The translations under genes and the position numbers were made by a program. Positions 1 to 14,000 of a stretch of DNA of 64,000 nt are shown here, in pieces. The notes under the pieces are model-generated. The model had not been told where the DNA came from. It saw nothing but the letters and a program-made list of their open reading frames with translations, and searched no databases. The DNA comes from Orientallactaga sibirica (Eukaryota > Chordata > Mammalia > Rodentia > Dipodidae), in assembly GCA_036365145.1 (NCBI GenBank), contig JAEOAD010002566.1, positions 5,301,501 to 5,365,500 on the forward strand, given 5' to 3'. Numbering within the stretch: the stretch's first letter is position 1; every line of letters starts with the position of its first letter.

Positions 1-190
1 AGACAGAAACTTTTTTAAAAAATATATAAATATATATATATATTTTTTTAATTTATTTTTTTATGTATATTATTCTGGTTTTACATTCATAGTGGTGACT
101 CCATTATCCTCCTTCCTGTCCTCCCTCTTCCATAGGGACCCTCATCAATGGGGAATGTGGTTCACGCATTGTGGGGGTAGTCGAGAGCTA
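1..190. other. AT-rich and unassigned start of window
   Basis: An A/T low-complexity run to about 65, then unique-looking sequence with no gene signal. It is presumably intron of PLA2G4C. Confidence 0.4.
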
Positions 191-234
191 TGGGGGGGAT
201 AGGCCAAAAATTAAAGCTAATTAAAATTAATGTT

Positions 235-428
235 GGGGCTGGAGAGATTTCTCAGTGGTTAAGGTGCTTCTCTGCAAAGCCTAATGACCTGGGTTTGATT
301 CTCCAGTAGCCATGTAAAGCCAGATGCACAAAGAGGAGCATGCATCCGGAGTTTGCAGAGGTAAGAGGCCCTGGCATGCTGTTTCTCTTCCCTTCTCTTT
401 CTTTCTTCTTGCAAATAAATAAATAAAG
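235..428 (+). repeat. DIP-type SINE (B2 superfamily)
   Basis: Starts GGGGCTGGAGAG, has the CCAGATGCACAAAG body and ends in an AAATAAATAAATAAA tail. This is the template used to recognise the other DIP copies below. Confidence 0.85.
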
Positions 429-444
429 TATAGTGAACTAGTCT

Positions 445-655
445 TTAAATATTTATTTTATTTATTTACTTATTTTGAGAGAGAACGAGAGGCAGATAGA
501 GAGAATGGGCGTGCCAGGGCCACCAGCCACTGCAAACGAACTTCAGAGGCATGTGTCACCTTGTGCATCTGGCTTTACATGGGTCCTGGAGAATCAATCC
601 TGAGTCCTTAGGCTTTGCAGTCAAGCACTTTAACCACTAAGCAATCTATGCAGCC
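445..655 (-). repeat. DIP-type SINE
   Basis: Reverse orientation: TTTATTTATT tail, GAGAGAGAACGAG, and head ending AGCAATCTATGCAGCCC. Confidence 0.85.
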
Positions 656-681
656 CAGAAGCAGTCTAAAAATAAAAGAAA

Positions 682-813
682 GCCAGGTGTGGTAGCACAC
701 GCCTTGAATCCCAGCACTTAGGAGGCAGACGTAGGAGGATTGCTCAGAGTTTGAAGCCATCCTGAGAGTACAGAGTAAATTCCAGGTCAGCCTGGGCCAC
801 AGTGAGACCCAAG

Positions 814-842
<29 letters not shown>
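682..842 (+). repeat. B1 SINE
   Basis: GCCAGGTGTGGTAGC head through GAGACCCAAGCTC, then a poly(A) run of about 25 bases. Confidence 0.88.
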
Positions 843-847
<5 letters not shown>

Positions 848-2744
848 TAATTAATTAAATAAAAGTCATCAGAATGAGACCCTAATCCAATAGGATTTGT
901 GTCCACATGGATGGCGGATTAATGCTTCTTCACTCTGAAAGTCTTACAGTGCAGCTCTGATCTACAACTGGAAGGTCCATCTGGAGGAAAACCCCTAAGA
1001 GGACAGAGAGTCAAGGCGACCGTGCAATTCAGGCCAAGGTCAGAGACCTCAGGAGAAGCCGGCTCTTGCCAGCACCTGACCATGGGCTGCAGCCCCCGAG
1101 ACAGTTAGAAAGTAATGTGTTTGCTGCTGGGGTGTCTTGGTCTGTAAAAGTGTCATGGTGGCTTTAGCAGGACCACGACCAATGTCTAGATACTCAGAGG
1201 ACTTGGCTGTCGGATCTGTGATCTGACACTGACACTCATCGTGCTGGATTGTTCAGTGCAGGCACAAAAAAAAACAACTTCACTCCACAGTCGGCTGGGC
1301 CTTCAGATCTAGAACCTACATGTACTGGGGCTCACTATATGGACACAGATGTGTCCTTCCAGTTCTGTTTATTGGAAGAACTCTGCTACCTTGTGCTGAC
1401 TGCTGTAGGATCTAACAACACAAATGCAAATGCTTTCCACTTCCCTGCACACTCACTGGTGGATTCTAAACAAGTATTCTAGCACTGAGCTCTCTGCTTA
1501 CTTTCTTTCAGCATTTTGAGACAGGGTCTTACTGTGTAGCCCAAGCAAACTTGAACTTGTGATCCTCCTACCTCTTCTCCCAAAGACCAGTGTTCAGTTT
1601 ATCCATGAAGGTGAAGTCATACACGTCATTGGAGAACGTCTCATGCACGTTAGCATGAAGCTCCTGCTTGAGCACAGAGCCAGATCCTCACCAGCTCATG
1701 TGGCGAGTGCGCCTCTGCCCGTGGCCCCATGGGCAGACCCTGGGCTTCTCATTGTAGCCCTCCAGCCTGTGCTCAAGCCTGGCTTTCCTGATGTTTGCCT
1801 TGGGAGGGGGCTGCCTGACACTGGTTTGTCTCCCAGCCATCCCACCCTGAAGACTCCTCTTCTGCCCACACTGCCAACAGCTGGGTAACAAAACACTCAG
1901 AACACATGAGTTTATGGGAGACATCCGATTGAAACCACCACGTGTTCCTAGAAGGAAGCTGTGCATTGACTGATCACAGAGCCTCTGGGTGTGTCTATGT
2001 TTGGACGCTGGGCAGATGATCAAAACCAAACCAGGCTTATGGAATTAAGAGGGAGACCCGGGCGCTCTTGTGCAGGGCAGTCCATGTTGTCTATGGGTCG
2101 TATGAGGCAGAGGCCTTTAGCGAGCTCTTCTGTCTTTGCCCTCATCTGTTTCTCATCACAGACCTTCTCATAGGCACCTGCTCTCTCCCTTCCTTGTTCC
2201 ATCACATTCAGCCAGAGGGGACAATCTTGTGTGTGGTTAGCTCTCTTGCCTATTCTCCACCTCCTCCTTGCGTCATCAGGTAATCCCGGGCAGGCACCTG
2301 CCTTGTCACTTTCTCTCTGCAACCTGCACAGGCCTGCACTGTGCTGACAACTCAGGACATCCAGGACAGAAGGCGGCAGCATGGGACACATTTCACATCC
2401 AGCAGCAGCACCCTGCGGGGTGGTGCAATGGCTGGGGTGTGCGAGTGTGTGTATTCGTGTTCATATGTGTGCCAGTGTGCATGCAGGTGAAGGCCAGAAG
2501 ACAATGTCAGATGTTGGCTTCAATCATTTTCCATCACATCCATTGAGACAGGATTTTGCATTGAGCCTAGAGCTCATCAATTGGGCATGACAAGCTGGTC
2601 ATCAAGCTTCAGGGACCCTCCTGTCTCCACTCACCAGTGCTAGGATCACTCCACCACACAGGCATTTTATGTGGGTCCTGGCAATCCAAAGTCAGGTCCT
2701 TGCTTAACAGCAAGCACGTTTCCCCTGTGCCATCTCCCCAGCCC
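843..2744. other. PLA2G4C intronic or 3'-side stretch without recognised exon
   Basis: No gene recognised. Part near 1900-1960, read on the minus strand, resembles the AATAAA-ending interspersed family at 55310 (GGTTTCAATC..CCCATAAACTCATGTGTTCTGA). The remaining sequence has no motif of the missing PLA2G4C C-terminal half. Confidence 0.4.
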
Positions 2745-2899
2745 CTCGTGGTTAATTTTCATTGTCAACCTGATAGTGGTCTGTGAGGGTGCATCCACAG
2801 AAGATTCACCCTGAATATGGGCAGTACCATCTCCTGGTCTGGGGTCCTAGACTTAATATAAATGACAAAGTGAGCTAGCACCAGCATTCCGCCCTCCCC

Positions 2900-2937
<38 letters not shown>

Positions 2938-3092
2938 CTGAGGATGTAGTTTGACCCTCTGGCTCGTGTTCCTGCCACCATGAATTCTCTGCCAGGACAG
3001 ACTGTGCTCTCAAACTGTGAACCCAAATAAACCTTTCTTCCCTTAAGTTGTGTTTGTCAGGTATTTTGTCGTGGCAACAGGACAAGGAAAAG
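2745..3092 (+). repeat. AATAAA-ending interspersed repeat (URR1/MaLR-like)
   Basis: Reads GTTAATTTTCATTGTCAACCTG at the start and ends CCCAAATAAACCTTTCTTCC..TTTGTCAGGTATTTTGTC..GGCAACAGGACAAGGAAAAG. A (TC)n microsatellite sits at 2904-2935. The family cannot be fixed by eye. Confidence 0.6.
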
Positions 3093-3121
3093 AAGGGAGG
3101 TGGCCAGGTACTGGTGCTAAC

Positions 3122-3289
3122 CTCCTATCCAGCTCATCGTCATATGTGGCATAAATGTGGCAGGCCCACTTTTCTTCGTGAAGCAACACACCAGGTATTC
3201 TAGAAACTGCTCTCGCTGCTCCAGGGAGACCTCGCTCCAGTTCTGGGCCATCTTAGTCAGCCAGCTGTGTTCCACCTCATCACGCTCAC
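3122..3289 (-). CDS. PLA2G4C: PLA2G4C exon: linker end (3' boundary tentative)
   Basis: Begins G(split)ERDEVEHSWLTKMAQNW, then SEVSLEQREQFLEYLVCCFT. This matches human EPEHTWLTEMLENW and SLEKQEQ. The left end is uncertain. The donor GGAG|GTTAGC gives 168 bases and phase 1, but an earlier CTG|GTGTGT at about 3193 is also possible. The last 20 codons show no match I can recognise. Confidence 0.75.
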
Positions 3290-4210
3290 CTACCCCAAGA
3301 AAATCAGATCGTCACCTCCTCAGACTGGGTCTGTGTCACCTACCCAGAGCCACCCCTTACCCCCCTCCATCTCCTCTTGCATCAGTAACTCCCGCCCAAG
3401 ATGGCATCTTCCCCAGGTGGCCCACTGTCCCCTTTGCCCGCAGGTGACCCCAGCACTGTATGTTCTCCTGTCCCCATTTCACACGTTGGCATGCTTCAGG
3501 CTCGGCTATCTCTCCTCCCACGTCTATCCCCACCAGCAAACTGGGAGCTGCTCAATGCCATCGCTCCGCACACATTCTTCTGCACCAAACACGAGCCGGG
3601 CCCATCTCTGAGCACTTGGCACACCTTCTATCCTTTAACCTTCACTGCGTTCCCAAAGGAGGCGGGTATCTATCCCGTTCACACGGATGAGGCGTATAGG
3701 AGCACAGAGACGTTCAGCCATTTGCTGGAGCTCACGCAGCTGAGCTGCTCGCCCAGTGCTCTCCCCTTTGTGGCTCCCCAGCAGCAACCAGCAATACCTG
3801 GGCCTTTTCTACCCCCATATATGAGCACCTCATCCCATGTCCTAAAATAAATAGTACTTGGGCTGGAGAGATGGCTTAGGGGTTAAGGCGCCTGCCTCCT
3901 AAGCCTCAGAACACTGGTTCCAATCTCCAGCTGTTCCAATCTCCAGGTCCCACGTTTAGCCAGATGCAAAGTGACGCAAGGGCGCAATGCTGCACTTGGC
4001 CACAAGGGGGCGCGCACATCTGGATTTCGTTCTCAGCAGCTGAGACACTGCTCGCACACCCATCTCTGTCTTCCTCCCTCTCTCTGTCTGTCTCTCTCTG
4101 TCTCTCTCTCCAAAAAAATAAGATAAAATAAAAAGTTTTTAAAATAAATAAATAAATAAATAAATAAATAAAAATAAATAGTACTTCAAAATAAGAAGAT
4201 TCCCCACAAA

Positions 4211-4250
<40 letters not shown>

Positions 4251-5563
4251 CTCACCATTACAGGATAGCTGTGAAATATGCTGGAGCCTGAGTCCTTGGG
4301 TCTGATAAGTGTGTGGCTCAGATATGTTACTAAACCTTTCTGTGCCTTATTTTTCATTGCCTAAAACAAATGTGACACTATGGGCTGCTGACCAGAAGGG
4401 TATGCCTGCTGCCGGGTTAGATGCCCTCCATCCCCCTCATGCCCCAGGCCCAGCCCCAGCTGTTTATACAGCCCACCTGGCAAATGGGGGCCTGACACTT
4501 GCCTCCTGAGAGGAGAGAGGAGGGTGAAGAGAAGAGAATGCTGAGTCTTTACCGTATGCCCACCCGCTTGTCCCAGTCCTCACCTGCCCACTCTCATGCT
4601 CACCAGCTTCCCCAGTGTCCCCCCAGGATAGTCTGCAGTACGTCCCTGTGCACAAACCTCTCTTGTCATCAAGCACCTTCTGCAAGGCTCGTAACTTATC
4701 CTGGATGCTGGGGTCATTCGGGTCCTCCACATAAGCTATCACTAACTCCAAAACTGCTTCGTCCACTTCTGTCCACGCTCTGTCCATGTCTGTCCCTGTT
4801 TCATCAAGGAAGAAAAAAAATCCACCTGTGAGAGTGCGTGGACACCATCACCACTTTCCCCTGTGAAATCCTCTTGGGATCCTTTTCCTGATGCTATGTC
4901 CACTATGTCCACTAAAGGCCAGCTTCCATGTGCTGTCCTAGCGACGTCAACAAGGCAAGTGGGCCTTCCTCTCATGCCCACCCCAGCTGCTGATTGGCAT
5001 GTATAGAAAGAAAGCCCAGCTCCCTGCTCCAGGTGAGGGCAGCGTCGGGACAGCTCAGCACCGAGCTCCTGTCTTTCCTCACTCTCACCCTTCTAGATTG
5101 CTTCTGGAGAACCTCACCTGGGAGAATGAGAAACCACGTCCCCTCCCCACCCTGCCCCTGGCCCTATCCCATCCCCAAAGCAGATTCATACCGAGAGACA
5201 AGACGTTCTGTGTCGGCTGCTTCGCCATCAGCTTGGGAGCCTCGGCTGCTTTACCTGTCAAAACGCCTTTGTGAGGAACATTCATACAGCACTGACCACA
5301 CTAACCAAACACACCATCAACAGATGACGGAAATGTCACCGTCACATATGCGTGTGCGCGCCACACACACACACACACACGCTACAATGTTCCTTATGCT
5401 GAAGTCAGTCAGGATCAGAAGGACCGATAAGCATACAGTTCAGGGCTGGAGAGATGCTTAATGGTTAAGGCACTTGCCTGTGAAGCCTAAGGACCCATGT
5501 TCCACTGTCCAGGTCCCACATAAGCCAGACTCAAGGTGACGCAAGTGCACAAGGTCACACCAA

Positions 5564-5597
<34 letters not shown>

Positions 5598-5627
5598 ATA
5601 AAAAAGGCCAGTCTATTGGGCTTGCCT

Positions 5628-5664
<37 letters not shown>

Positions 5665-7149
5665 TGGGGAAATGGATTAGCAGTTAAGGTATTTGCCTGC
5701 GAAGCTTAAGGACCCTGGTTCGATTCCCCAGGACCCATCTAAGCCAGATGCACAAGGGGGCGCATGTGTCTGGAGTTCGTTTGCAGTGGCTGGAGGCCCT
5801 GGCATGCCCATTCTCTCTTTCTTTCTGCCTCTTCCTCTCTCTCAAATAAATAAATAAAATCTTTAAAAAAAAAAAAGAAAAAAGCATACAGTCCAGCTCA
5901 GAGGACATCTTAGGTCTATACCAGAGTTCCTCAGCCTGGGTGGCTTGCACACAGCAGAGGGTTGTTCCTCACTCTTCTGGAGCTGGGAAGTCCAACAGCA
6001 AGGGTCAGCAGACTCCATGTCTGGGAGGATCTGCTCTGAGCAAGGTCATGTGGCACCTGCTTGCAGCGTCTTCATGGCAGAAGGGACTAGCTGGCTTTCT
6101 GGGGTTTCATTTCTAATCCCAAACATGAGGCCCCACGCTCGAGACACAGTCAGTACCGAGAGACTCTCCTCTCCTGACACTGTCACCTGTGAGTTCTGGC
6201 TTCAGCATGGACTGGGGGAAGATATGAGCACTGAGTCCAGCATTTAGAACAGACACATCCATAGAGACAAATAGACAGAGGTCCCTCGTCCTGTGGCCTA
6301 GGTAGACCTTGCTGCATCAGCTCTCAGTAGCTGGGATGACAGGCCTGCACCATCAAACTCTATATAGTGTTTGTATAATTTTATTTATATACAAATTCAT
6401 TAATTTTTATATTAGTACATAATTTTCTTTAAAAAATAATTAAAATTTATGTTATATCTCTATCTATCTATCTATCTATCTATCTATATGCTTTTTCTCA
6501 CTTTTTGCCTATTTTTAAAAGTTTTTTATTTTATTTTTTTATTTTATATTTTATTATTTTATTTTATTTTAATTTTAGAAAGAGAGCACAAGAGACAGAG
6601 AGAGAGAGAATTGGTGCTCCAGGGCCTCAGCCACTGCAATCTAACATCAGATGCTTGCGCCACCTAGTGGGCATGTGCAACCTTGCACTTGCCTCACCTT
6701 TGTGCATCTGTCTTACATGGGATCTGGAGAGTTGAATATGGGTCCTTAGGCTTCACAGGCAAGCGCCTTAACTGCTAAGCCATCTCTCCAGTCCACTTTC
6801 TGCCTATTTTTTAACACTACTCATATACACTGGGTGTGATGTTGCACGCCTGTAATCCCAGCATTCAAAAGGCTGAAACACAAGGAGTGCCTCAACTTCA
6901 AGGATAGTCTGGGCAGTATAATGAGTACTAGGTTAGTCCAGTGCTACATACCAAGACAAAAACTACCTGAAGCAGTGTATGTAATATACATTATGTATAA
7001 TATATAGTTTATTGATTTTTTTTTTTTTTTGGTTTTTATAAGGATACAGAACTGGGGAGATGGCTCAGCAGTTGGTCTCACTCTGGTCCAGGCTGACCTG
7101 GAATTAACATGTTTGCAGTCTCAGGGTGGCCTAATATGCCCTTTCTCTT

Positions 7150-7180
<31 letters not shown>

Positions 7181-7542
7181 GATTGCAAATAAATAAATTG
7201 AAAATGCTTTATTTTTTTAAAAAGACTTTCAGGGCCTCGAACTCTCAGCGATCCTCCTACCTCTGCCTCCCGAGTGCTGGGATTAAAGGCGTGCGCCACC
7301 ACGCCCGGCTCTATATAGTTTATTCTATGATCATATTTTATTATATATTATGGGACATTATATTATGATAAATTATAAGGATACAGAACTGGGGAGATGG
7401 CTCAGCAGTTGAGGTTCATTCCTTCAAAGCCTAAGGACCCAGGTTGGATTCTCTAGGACTCACGTAAGCCTGATGCACATGGTGGCACATGCGTTTGCAG
7501 TTCATTTGCAGTGGCTGGAGGCCCTAATATGCCTTTTCTCTT

Positions 7543-7573
<31 letters not shown>

Positions 7574-10500
7574 GATTGCAAATAAATAAATTGAAAATGC
7601 TTTATTTTTTAAAAAGACTTTAAGGGTGGAGAGATGGCTCAGAGGTTAAGGTGCCTGCTGCAAAGTCAAAGCACCCAAGTTTGATTTCCAGGACTCATGC
7701 AAAGCCAGATGCACATGGTGGCACATGTGTTTGCAGTTCATTTGCAGTGGCTGGAGGCCCTAGTATGCCCTTTCTCTCTATCTGTGCCTCTTCTTTTATT
7801 TTTTTCCTTCCTTCCTTCCTTCCTTTCTTTTTTTTTTTTTTTGTATTTTGAGATAGGGTCTCAGTCTAGCCCAGGCTGAGCTGGAATTCACTATGTAGTC
7901 TCAGGGTGGCCTTGAATTCACAGTGATTCTCCTACCTCTGCATCCAGAGTGCTGGGATTAAAGGTGTGTGCCACCATGCCTGCCCCTCTTCCTCTCTGTC
8001 CAATAAATAAATAGAATATATTTTAAATTATAAACACATATTTATATCTTAATTTATATCTATTTTATATCTGTCTTTTATTTTACATTTTCTTGCAAAT
8101 ATAGTTTCGAAGAATTGGTGGTAGAATTTTCCTGTATGATTTGCTTGCTATACAACTTCCAATAACTCTTTAAAGCTATAGGGTTTATATGAGTTCCATC
8201 CATTTTCCTACAAATGTGATTTCATTTTTATTGACAGCTTAATAGAATTCCACATTTTCTTTATCTGTTCATTTACTGATGAACATCTAAGCTGGTTCCG
8301 TTTTCTAGCTCTTGTAAGTAGAGCAGTAACAAACATGGCTGAGCAAATATCTCTATGGCAGGATCTAGAGTCCTTTGAGTATATGCCCAGGTACAGCCGG
8401 GTCATATGACAGATCTATTTTTAGTTCTTTGAGAAACCTCCACACTGACTTCCATAGAGGTTGGATTAGTTTGTACTCCCACCAGCAGTATGTATGGATT
8501 TTCCTTCCACACATCCTGTTAGTGAGGAGAGGGGTTGAGGAGGAGGAGCGGGAAACGAGGACCAATGATAAGTAAAAACAACTAATGAACAGGGCTGGAG
8601 AGATGGCTCAGTGGTTAAAGATGCTCTCTTACAAAGCCTGAGGGCCTGGGTTTGATTCCCCAGTACCCACATAAAGCCAAATGCACAAAGTTACAAGTGT
8701 CTGGAGTTCATTTGCAATGGCAGGAGGCCCTGGCATGCCCATTCTCTCTAGACCTCTCTCTCTCTCACTGTCTCTCTCCCTCTCTTTCTCCTTGAAAATA
8801 AATAAATAATATTTTTTAAAACACCTAATAAACATCTGGACATGGTAACACATGCCTTTAATCCCAGTACTCAGGAAGCAGAGGTAGGAGGATTGCTGTG
8901 AGTTCAAGACCAGCCTAAGACTACAGAGTGAGTACCAGGTCAGCCTGGGCTACAGTGAGACCTTACCTCAGAAAAAAAAAAAACAATCAAACAACTGATA
9001 AAAACTGTAAATAAGAGGGCTGGAGAAATGGCTTAGTGTTTAAGGCAGTTGCCTGCAAAGCCAAGGGACCCAGGTTCCATTCCCCAGGACCCACGTAATC
9101 CAGAGGCACAAGGGGATGCATGCATCTGGGGTTTGTTTGCAGCAGCTGGAGGCCCTGGTGTGCCCATTCTCTCTCTCCCTGCTTATTTCTTTCTCTCAAA
9201 TAAATAAAGAAAAATAAAATATTTAAAAAAATTTTTAAGGACTGAAAGTATATATGATATTACAAAAGGTATAATATCTACTCTATGATATACAACTGTG
9301 CATTATAGTTATATATAATATCTTATACATATTTTTAATTGATGGGCAGTGAAGACAGACAAACCCTGGAGGAACACTCAGGATCTGGAGTCAATTCACC
9401 TGCTAATTGGACTCAGTGAAAAGCTTGCGTGTCACTGCCTTGGCCTAGAGATAGTTTGAGGCAACGGCTTTTATAGGCAAGTGCTTTAAGCACCAAGCCA
9501 TCTCTCTAGCCCTTAAAGTTTTAGTCTACAGATATGTCTCTTGTTATATGATTTTAGAAATTAAGACTATTTCTAAAACTTGTCATTTTATCAATGAAAT
9601 TTTTTGTGAATTGAAATGTGAGACATGTTTTATGTTTCCTAATTTGATATTATTATTTCTTTTTCTTTTTGTTTTTTGAAGTAGGGTATTGTTGCAGCCC
9701 AGACTAATCTGGAATTCACTATGTAGTCTCAGGGTGTCCTCGACCTCATGGCAATCCCTCTATCTCGGCCTCCTCAGTGCTGGAATGAAAGGCATGTGCC
9801 AAAACACAAAAAATGAATGAGGGGCTGGAGAGATGGCTTAGCAGTTAAGGTGCTTGTTGGCAAATCCAAAGGACCCAGGTTCAATTCCCCAATACCAATG
9901 TCAGCCACATGCACAAAGTGGCACATGCATCTGGAATTCGTTTGCAGTGGCTAGGGGCCCTGGCAAGTCCATTATCTCTCTTTCTATCTGCCCTTTCTCT
10001 CCCCAACTCCCTCAAATAAATAAATAAATAATTTTAAATATCTTATTTATTTATTTGAGAGAAAGAGGGGAAGAGGCAGTAGAGAGAGAAAATAGGCACA
10101 TCAGGGCCTCCAGCCCCTACAAACGAACTCCAAATGCATGTGCCCCCTTATGCATCTGGCTTATGTGGGTCTTGGGGAATTGAACCAAGGTCCTTAGGCT
10201 TCACAGGCAAATGCCCTGATCACTAAGCCATTTCCCCAGCCCTACATAAATTTTTTTTTTTTTTTTTTGGTTTTTCGATTTTTCGAGGTAGGGTCTCACT
10301 CAGGTCCAGGCTGACCTGGAATTAACTATGTAGTCTCAGGGTGGCCTCGAACTCCCAGCGATCCTCCTACCTCTGCCTCCCAAGTGCTGGGATTAAAGGC
10401 GTGCACCACCACGCCCGGCTTTACATAAATATTTTTAAGAAAAATGAATGAGGCAGGTTGGGGAGATGGCTCCGTGGATAATGTACTCACTGCTAAAGCC

Positions 10501-10982
10501 TGAGTGCCACAGTTCAATCCTTACTAGACCCCCATAAAAAGCTAGAAGCCTGGCCTGGAGAGATGGCTTAGTGGTTAAGGTGCTGCCTGCAAAGCCAGAG
10601 GTCCCAGGTGCAATTCTCCAGGACCCATGTAAGCCAGATGCATAAGGTAGTGCATGGATCTGGAGTTTGTTTGCAGCAGCTGGAGGTCCTGGCGTGCCAA
10701 TTGTTTCTCTCCCGTCTGCTTTTTTCTCTCTCTTAAATAAATAAATAAAACTTAAAAAAATATTTTTTAAAAAGCTGGACACTGTGATGGGCTTCTGTAA
10801 TCCACCCACACTGACAGTAAGATGAGAGGTGGAGACAGAATTTCCCTGAACCTCACAGTGAGCACATCAAGGAACAAAAGCAGAGGGAGAATCCCTGTCT
10901 CAGATAAAGTGGAATGGTGAGGACCAAAAGTTGTCCTCTGACCTCCACATGTGTGCCTGCACACACACACATGCACGCACGC

Positions 10983-11018
<36 letters not shown>

Positions 11019-14000
11019 GCCCCATGCCCCTGGCGCTTAGCATTTGCATCCTAGTGCAGCTTCCCAAGACCTCTTTCCATTCATCAAAACCATCCAAGAT
11101 GCCACAGCATTTCCCCTGACATGGGCCAGCCTTCCTTTTAGAACACTCACTCTCTGGCTACTTAACCCACTCCCAACCCTTCAACCATTTGTAAGCGCAC
11201 AGCCCTTGAGGCCAAATCTTGACCTCTCCTTTGGCCCACCTCCCAATTCTGCTGCATTGGATACTCAGTTTCCAATCCATGAACTCATGGCAGCACACCC
11301 ACAATTCCCCACTGAGCAACTGAGGTAGTAACAGCAGTTCACACTGTGACAAGGCGTGCCCATGAACCCCCCCACTGCAAGTGGCATTCTGAGGACAGTG
11401 GCTGGATTACACAACTGCTCAATCTGTGTCCTCCCATGATTCAGCACAAAGCAGGGTGTTTACCTTCTACAGGATGAAGTCCCATTTTCTGTTCTGCTCG
11501 TAGGTGATAAATATAGTCTGCAAGAGTGTACAGGTGAGAGAATATTTGTTTGTACAACAAAGTCACTGGCATGGTGTTTGTTTGGGTGAGACAGGGTCTC
11601 ACGTAGCCCAGACTGGCCTTGAGCTTGCTACGTGGCTGAGGATGGCCTTGAATTTCTGATCCTCCTGATTGGATATCCATCCCAAGGACCGAGGTTACCA
11701 GTGTTCACCACATGCTTGTTATCATTATTATTATTTGACACACACACAGAGAGAAAGAATGGGCATGCCAGCAGCCTTTAATCCCAGCACTTGGGTGGCA
11801 GGAGGATCATTGAGAGTTCAAGGCCATCCTGAGACTACATAGTAAATTTCAGGTCAGCCTGAGCCAGAGTGAGACCCTACCTCGGAAAACAAAACAAAAC
11901 AAACAAACAAACAAACAAACAAACAAACAAACAAAAAAAGACCCAACTTGTCTTTAACATTTGATGAATGTGTTAAAAACACACACACACACAAAATTAG
12001 ACCTGGGCATGGTGGTACATGCCTTTAACCCCAGCACTCAGAGGCAGAGGTAGGAGGATTGCTGTGAGTTCGAGACCAGCCTGGGACTGCAGAGTGAATT
12101 CTGGGTCAGCCTGGAGAGTGAGACCCTACCTTTTTTTTTTTTTTTTTTTTTTTTGGTTTTGCGAGGTAGGGTCTCACTCTGGTCCAGGCTGACCTGGAAT
12201 TCACTATGTAGTCTCAGGGTGGCCTTGAACTCTCAGCGATCCTCCTACCTCTGCCTCCCAAGTGCTGGGATTAAAGGCGTGCGCCACCACGCCCGGCTTG
12301 AGACCCTACCTTGAAAAAAAAAGAACAAATCACATTTAATACGTGAGATTTGGATTACTGCTGTCTCGTTTATGGGCAACGTCGAATCAAATCACAGGGA
12401 GTTTGATGAGCAATGCTGGAATGTGGATCCAGGCATAAACTTTGTCTCTAAACCACCACATGGTCCATTTATAGATCCTTGTATCTTCATCATGGGCCAG
12501 TGAGAGCAAGCAAGTCCCTCAACTTTCCTATGACTCAGTAGATACCAGCAAAATCCAGGCAATTACAGTATCCAAAATCTCAGGGTTATTGCAAGGATAA
12601 TGCTTGCTAATGTTTCCTAGTGTGTTTATCTCAGACTCTGTCCTACGTGCTCATTAGGAACAAACTCACTGAATCCTTAGAACTACCACTATTATCATCC
12701 CAATGTGCTACAAGTGGAAATAGGCACAGAGAGGTGAATTCACTTTCCAGAGGTCACAAAGCTTATGTGTATCTAAGCAACATTGTTTCTAAGGTGCCCT
12801 GCACTCTGTAATCCTGGCTGCCCTTGAAAATGGCTTGAAAGAAGCAATAACGTTAGGGAACACAGTTGCCTGGACAATGGCGTGTAAGTTCCTCTTTTGC
12901 ATGTATAGCAAAAACGTGATGGAGTGGGGGGGTAGGCTGAGGAGATGGCTCAGCAGTTAAACACTCTTCTTTGCAAGCTTGGTTGCCCAAGTTTGATATC
13001 CCTGCATCCACATAAAGCCAGATACAAAGTGGCAGGCACCAATATCAGTCCCATCAACACATTGTCATGGAAGATGCAGAAAAGCAACAACATCCATATG
13101 ACATTGTAGAAGAGGGACTAGTTGGACAGAAGAGGGGAATTTGGGGGAGAACAAAGGAGGGTAGTGGGAAGGGATTATTATCAGGGCACATTGTGTCTAT
13201 GTGTAGAGATGAATGAATAAAAGAGGAAAAAAGTATTGCACACATCTGTGACCCCAAAGTGCCCACAGGAATAGGAGGGGGAACCAGGAGAATCTGGACG
13301 CTCACAGGTCAGCTAGACTTGGTCCCAAGCAAAATATCAGATCACTATCAGATGTTCTCAGACCTACCCATGTGCACGGTGCCACATGCAAACCATACAG
13401 ACACACCAAAAAATTAATAACATTTTTTGAAGTTTGAAGAATTCCCTTACACAAGATTATCTCCAGATTTTGACCCCTCTGTTCCCCAAGTACTCACTCA
13501 AAATAAATTTCTTAATTTCTTCAGCATCAGCCAGAGCACTTCCCCATAATCCTGTAAAAGGAGAGAAATAAAGCTAAAATTTCATTGTATGGTTATCAGG
13601 CATAGTTTCTCAAGTGTCACTTGACTTGTGTAAGACAGAGAGTGTCTTTGTATTGGAAAGGAAAGCCTGAATTTTTTTCATTCAACGCATGTTCAGGAAG
13701 CAATTGCTGAGCAATGAATACTTTTGCAGAAGACAGTGGTGGGGAAGACAGACAGGGTCACAGTCCTTGTGAGCACTCCCTTCAGTGGATGCAGCCAGCA
13801 GAGCACTGTGAAGTGGTGATGCCAAGGCCCTCCCAAGCTCGAGTCCTAGGCTGAAGTCAAGTTCTGATCATTGCAGCACGCAGGGGAGATTTCTAGAAAG
13901 TGCTTGCCATCCTACTCAAAAGGCCTATACTTATCTGTTTAGCAACCTGCTGTAACATGGAAGAGATCAGCATGAGGGTGGACCTTAATGTGTGAATGAT

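Noticed and set aside
1560..2391. Possible minus-strand processed pseudogene
   Set aside because: Peptides such as EELAKGLCLIRP and HETFSNDVYDFTF look protein-like, but the frames are broken and I recognise no parent gene. Part of the stretch matches an interspersed repeat.
2765..3085. 106-codon minus-strand frame
   Set aside because: It lies within an interspersed repeat and contains a GAGA microsatellite translated as RERERE.
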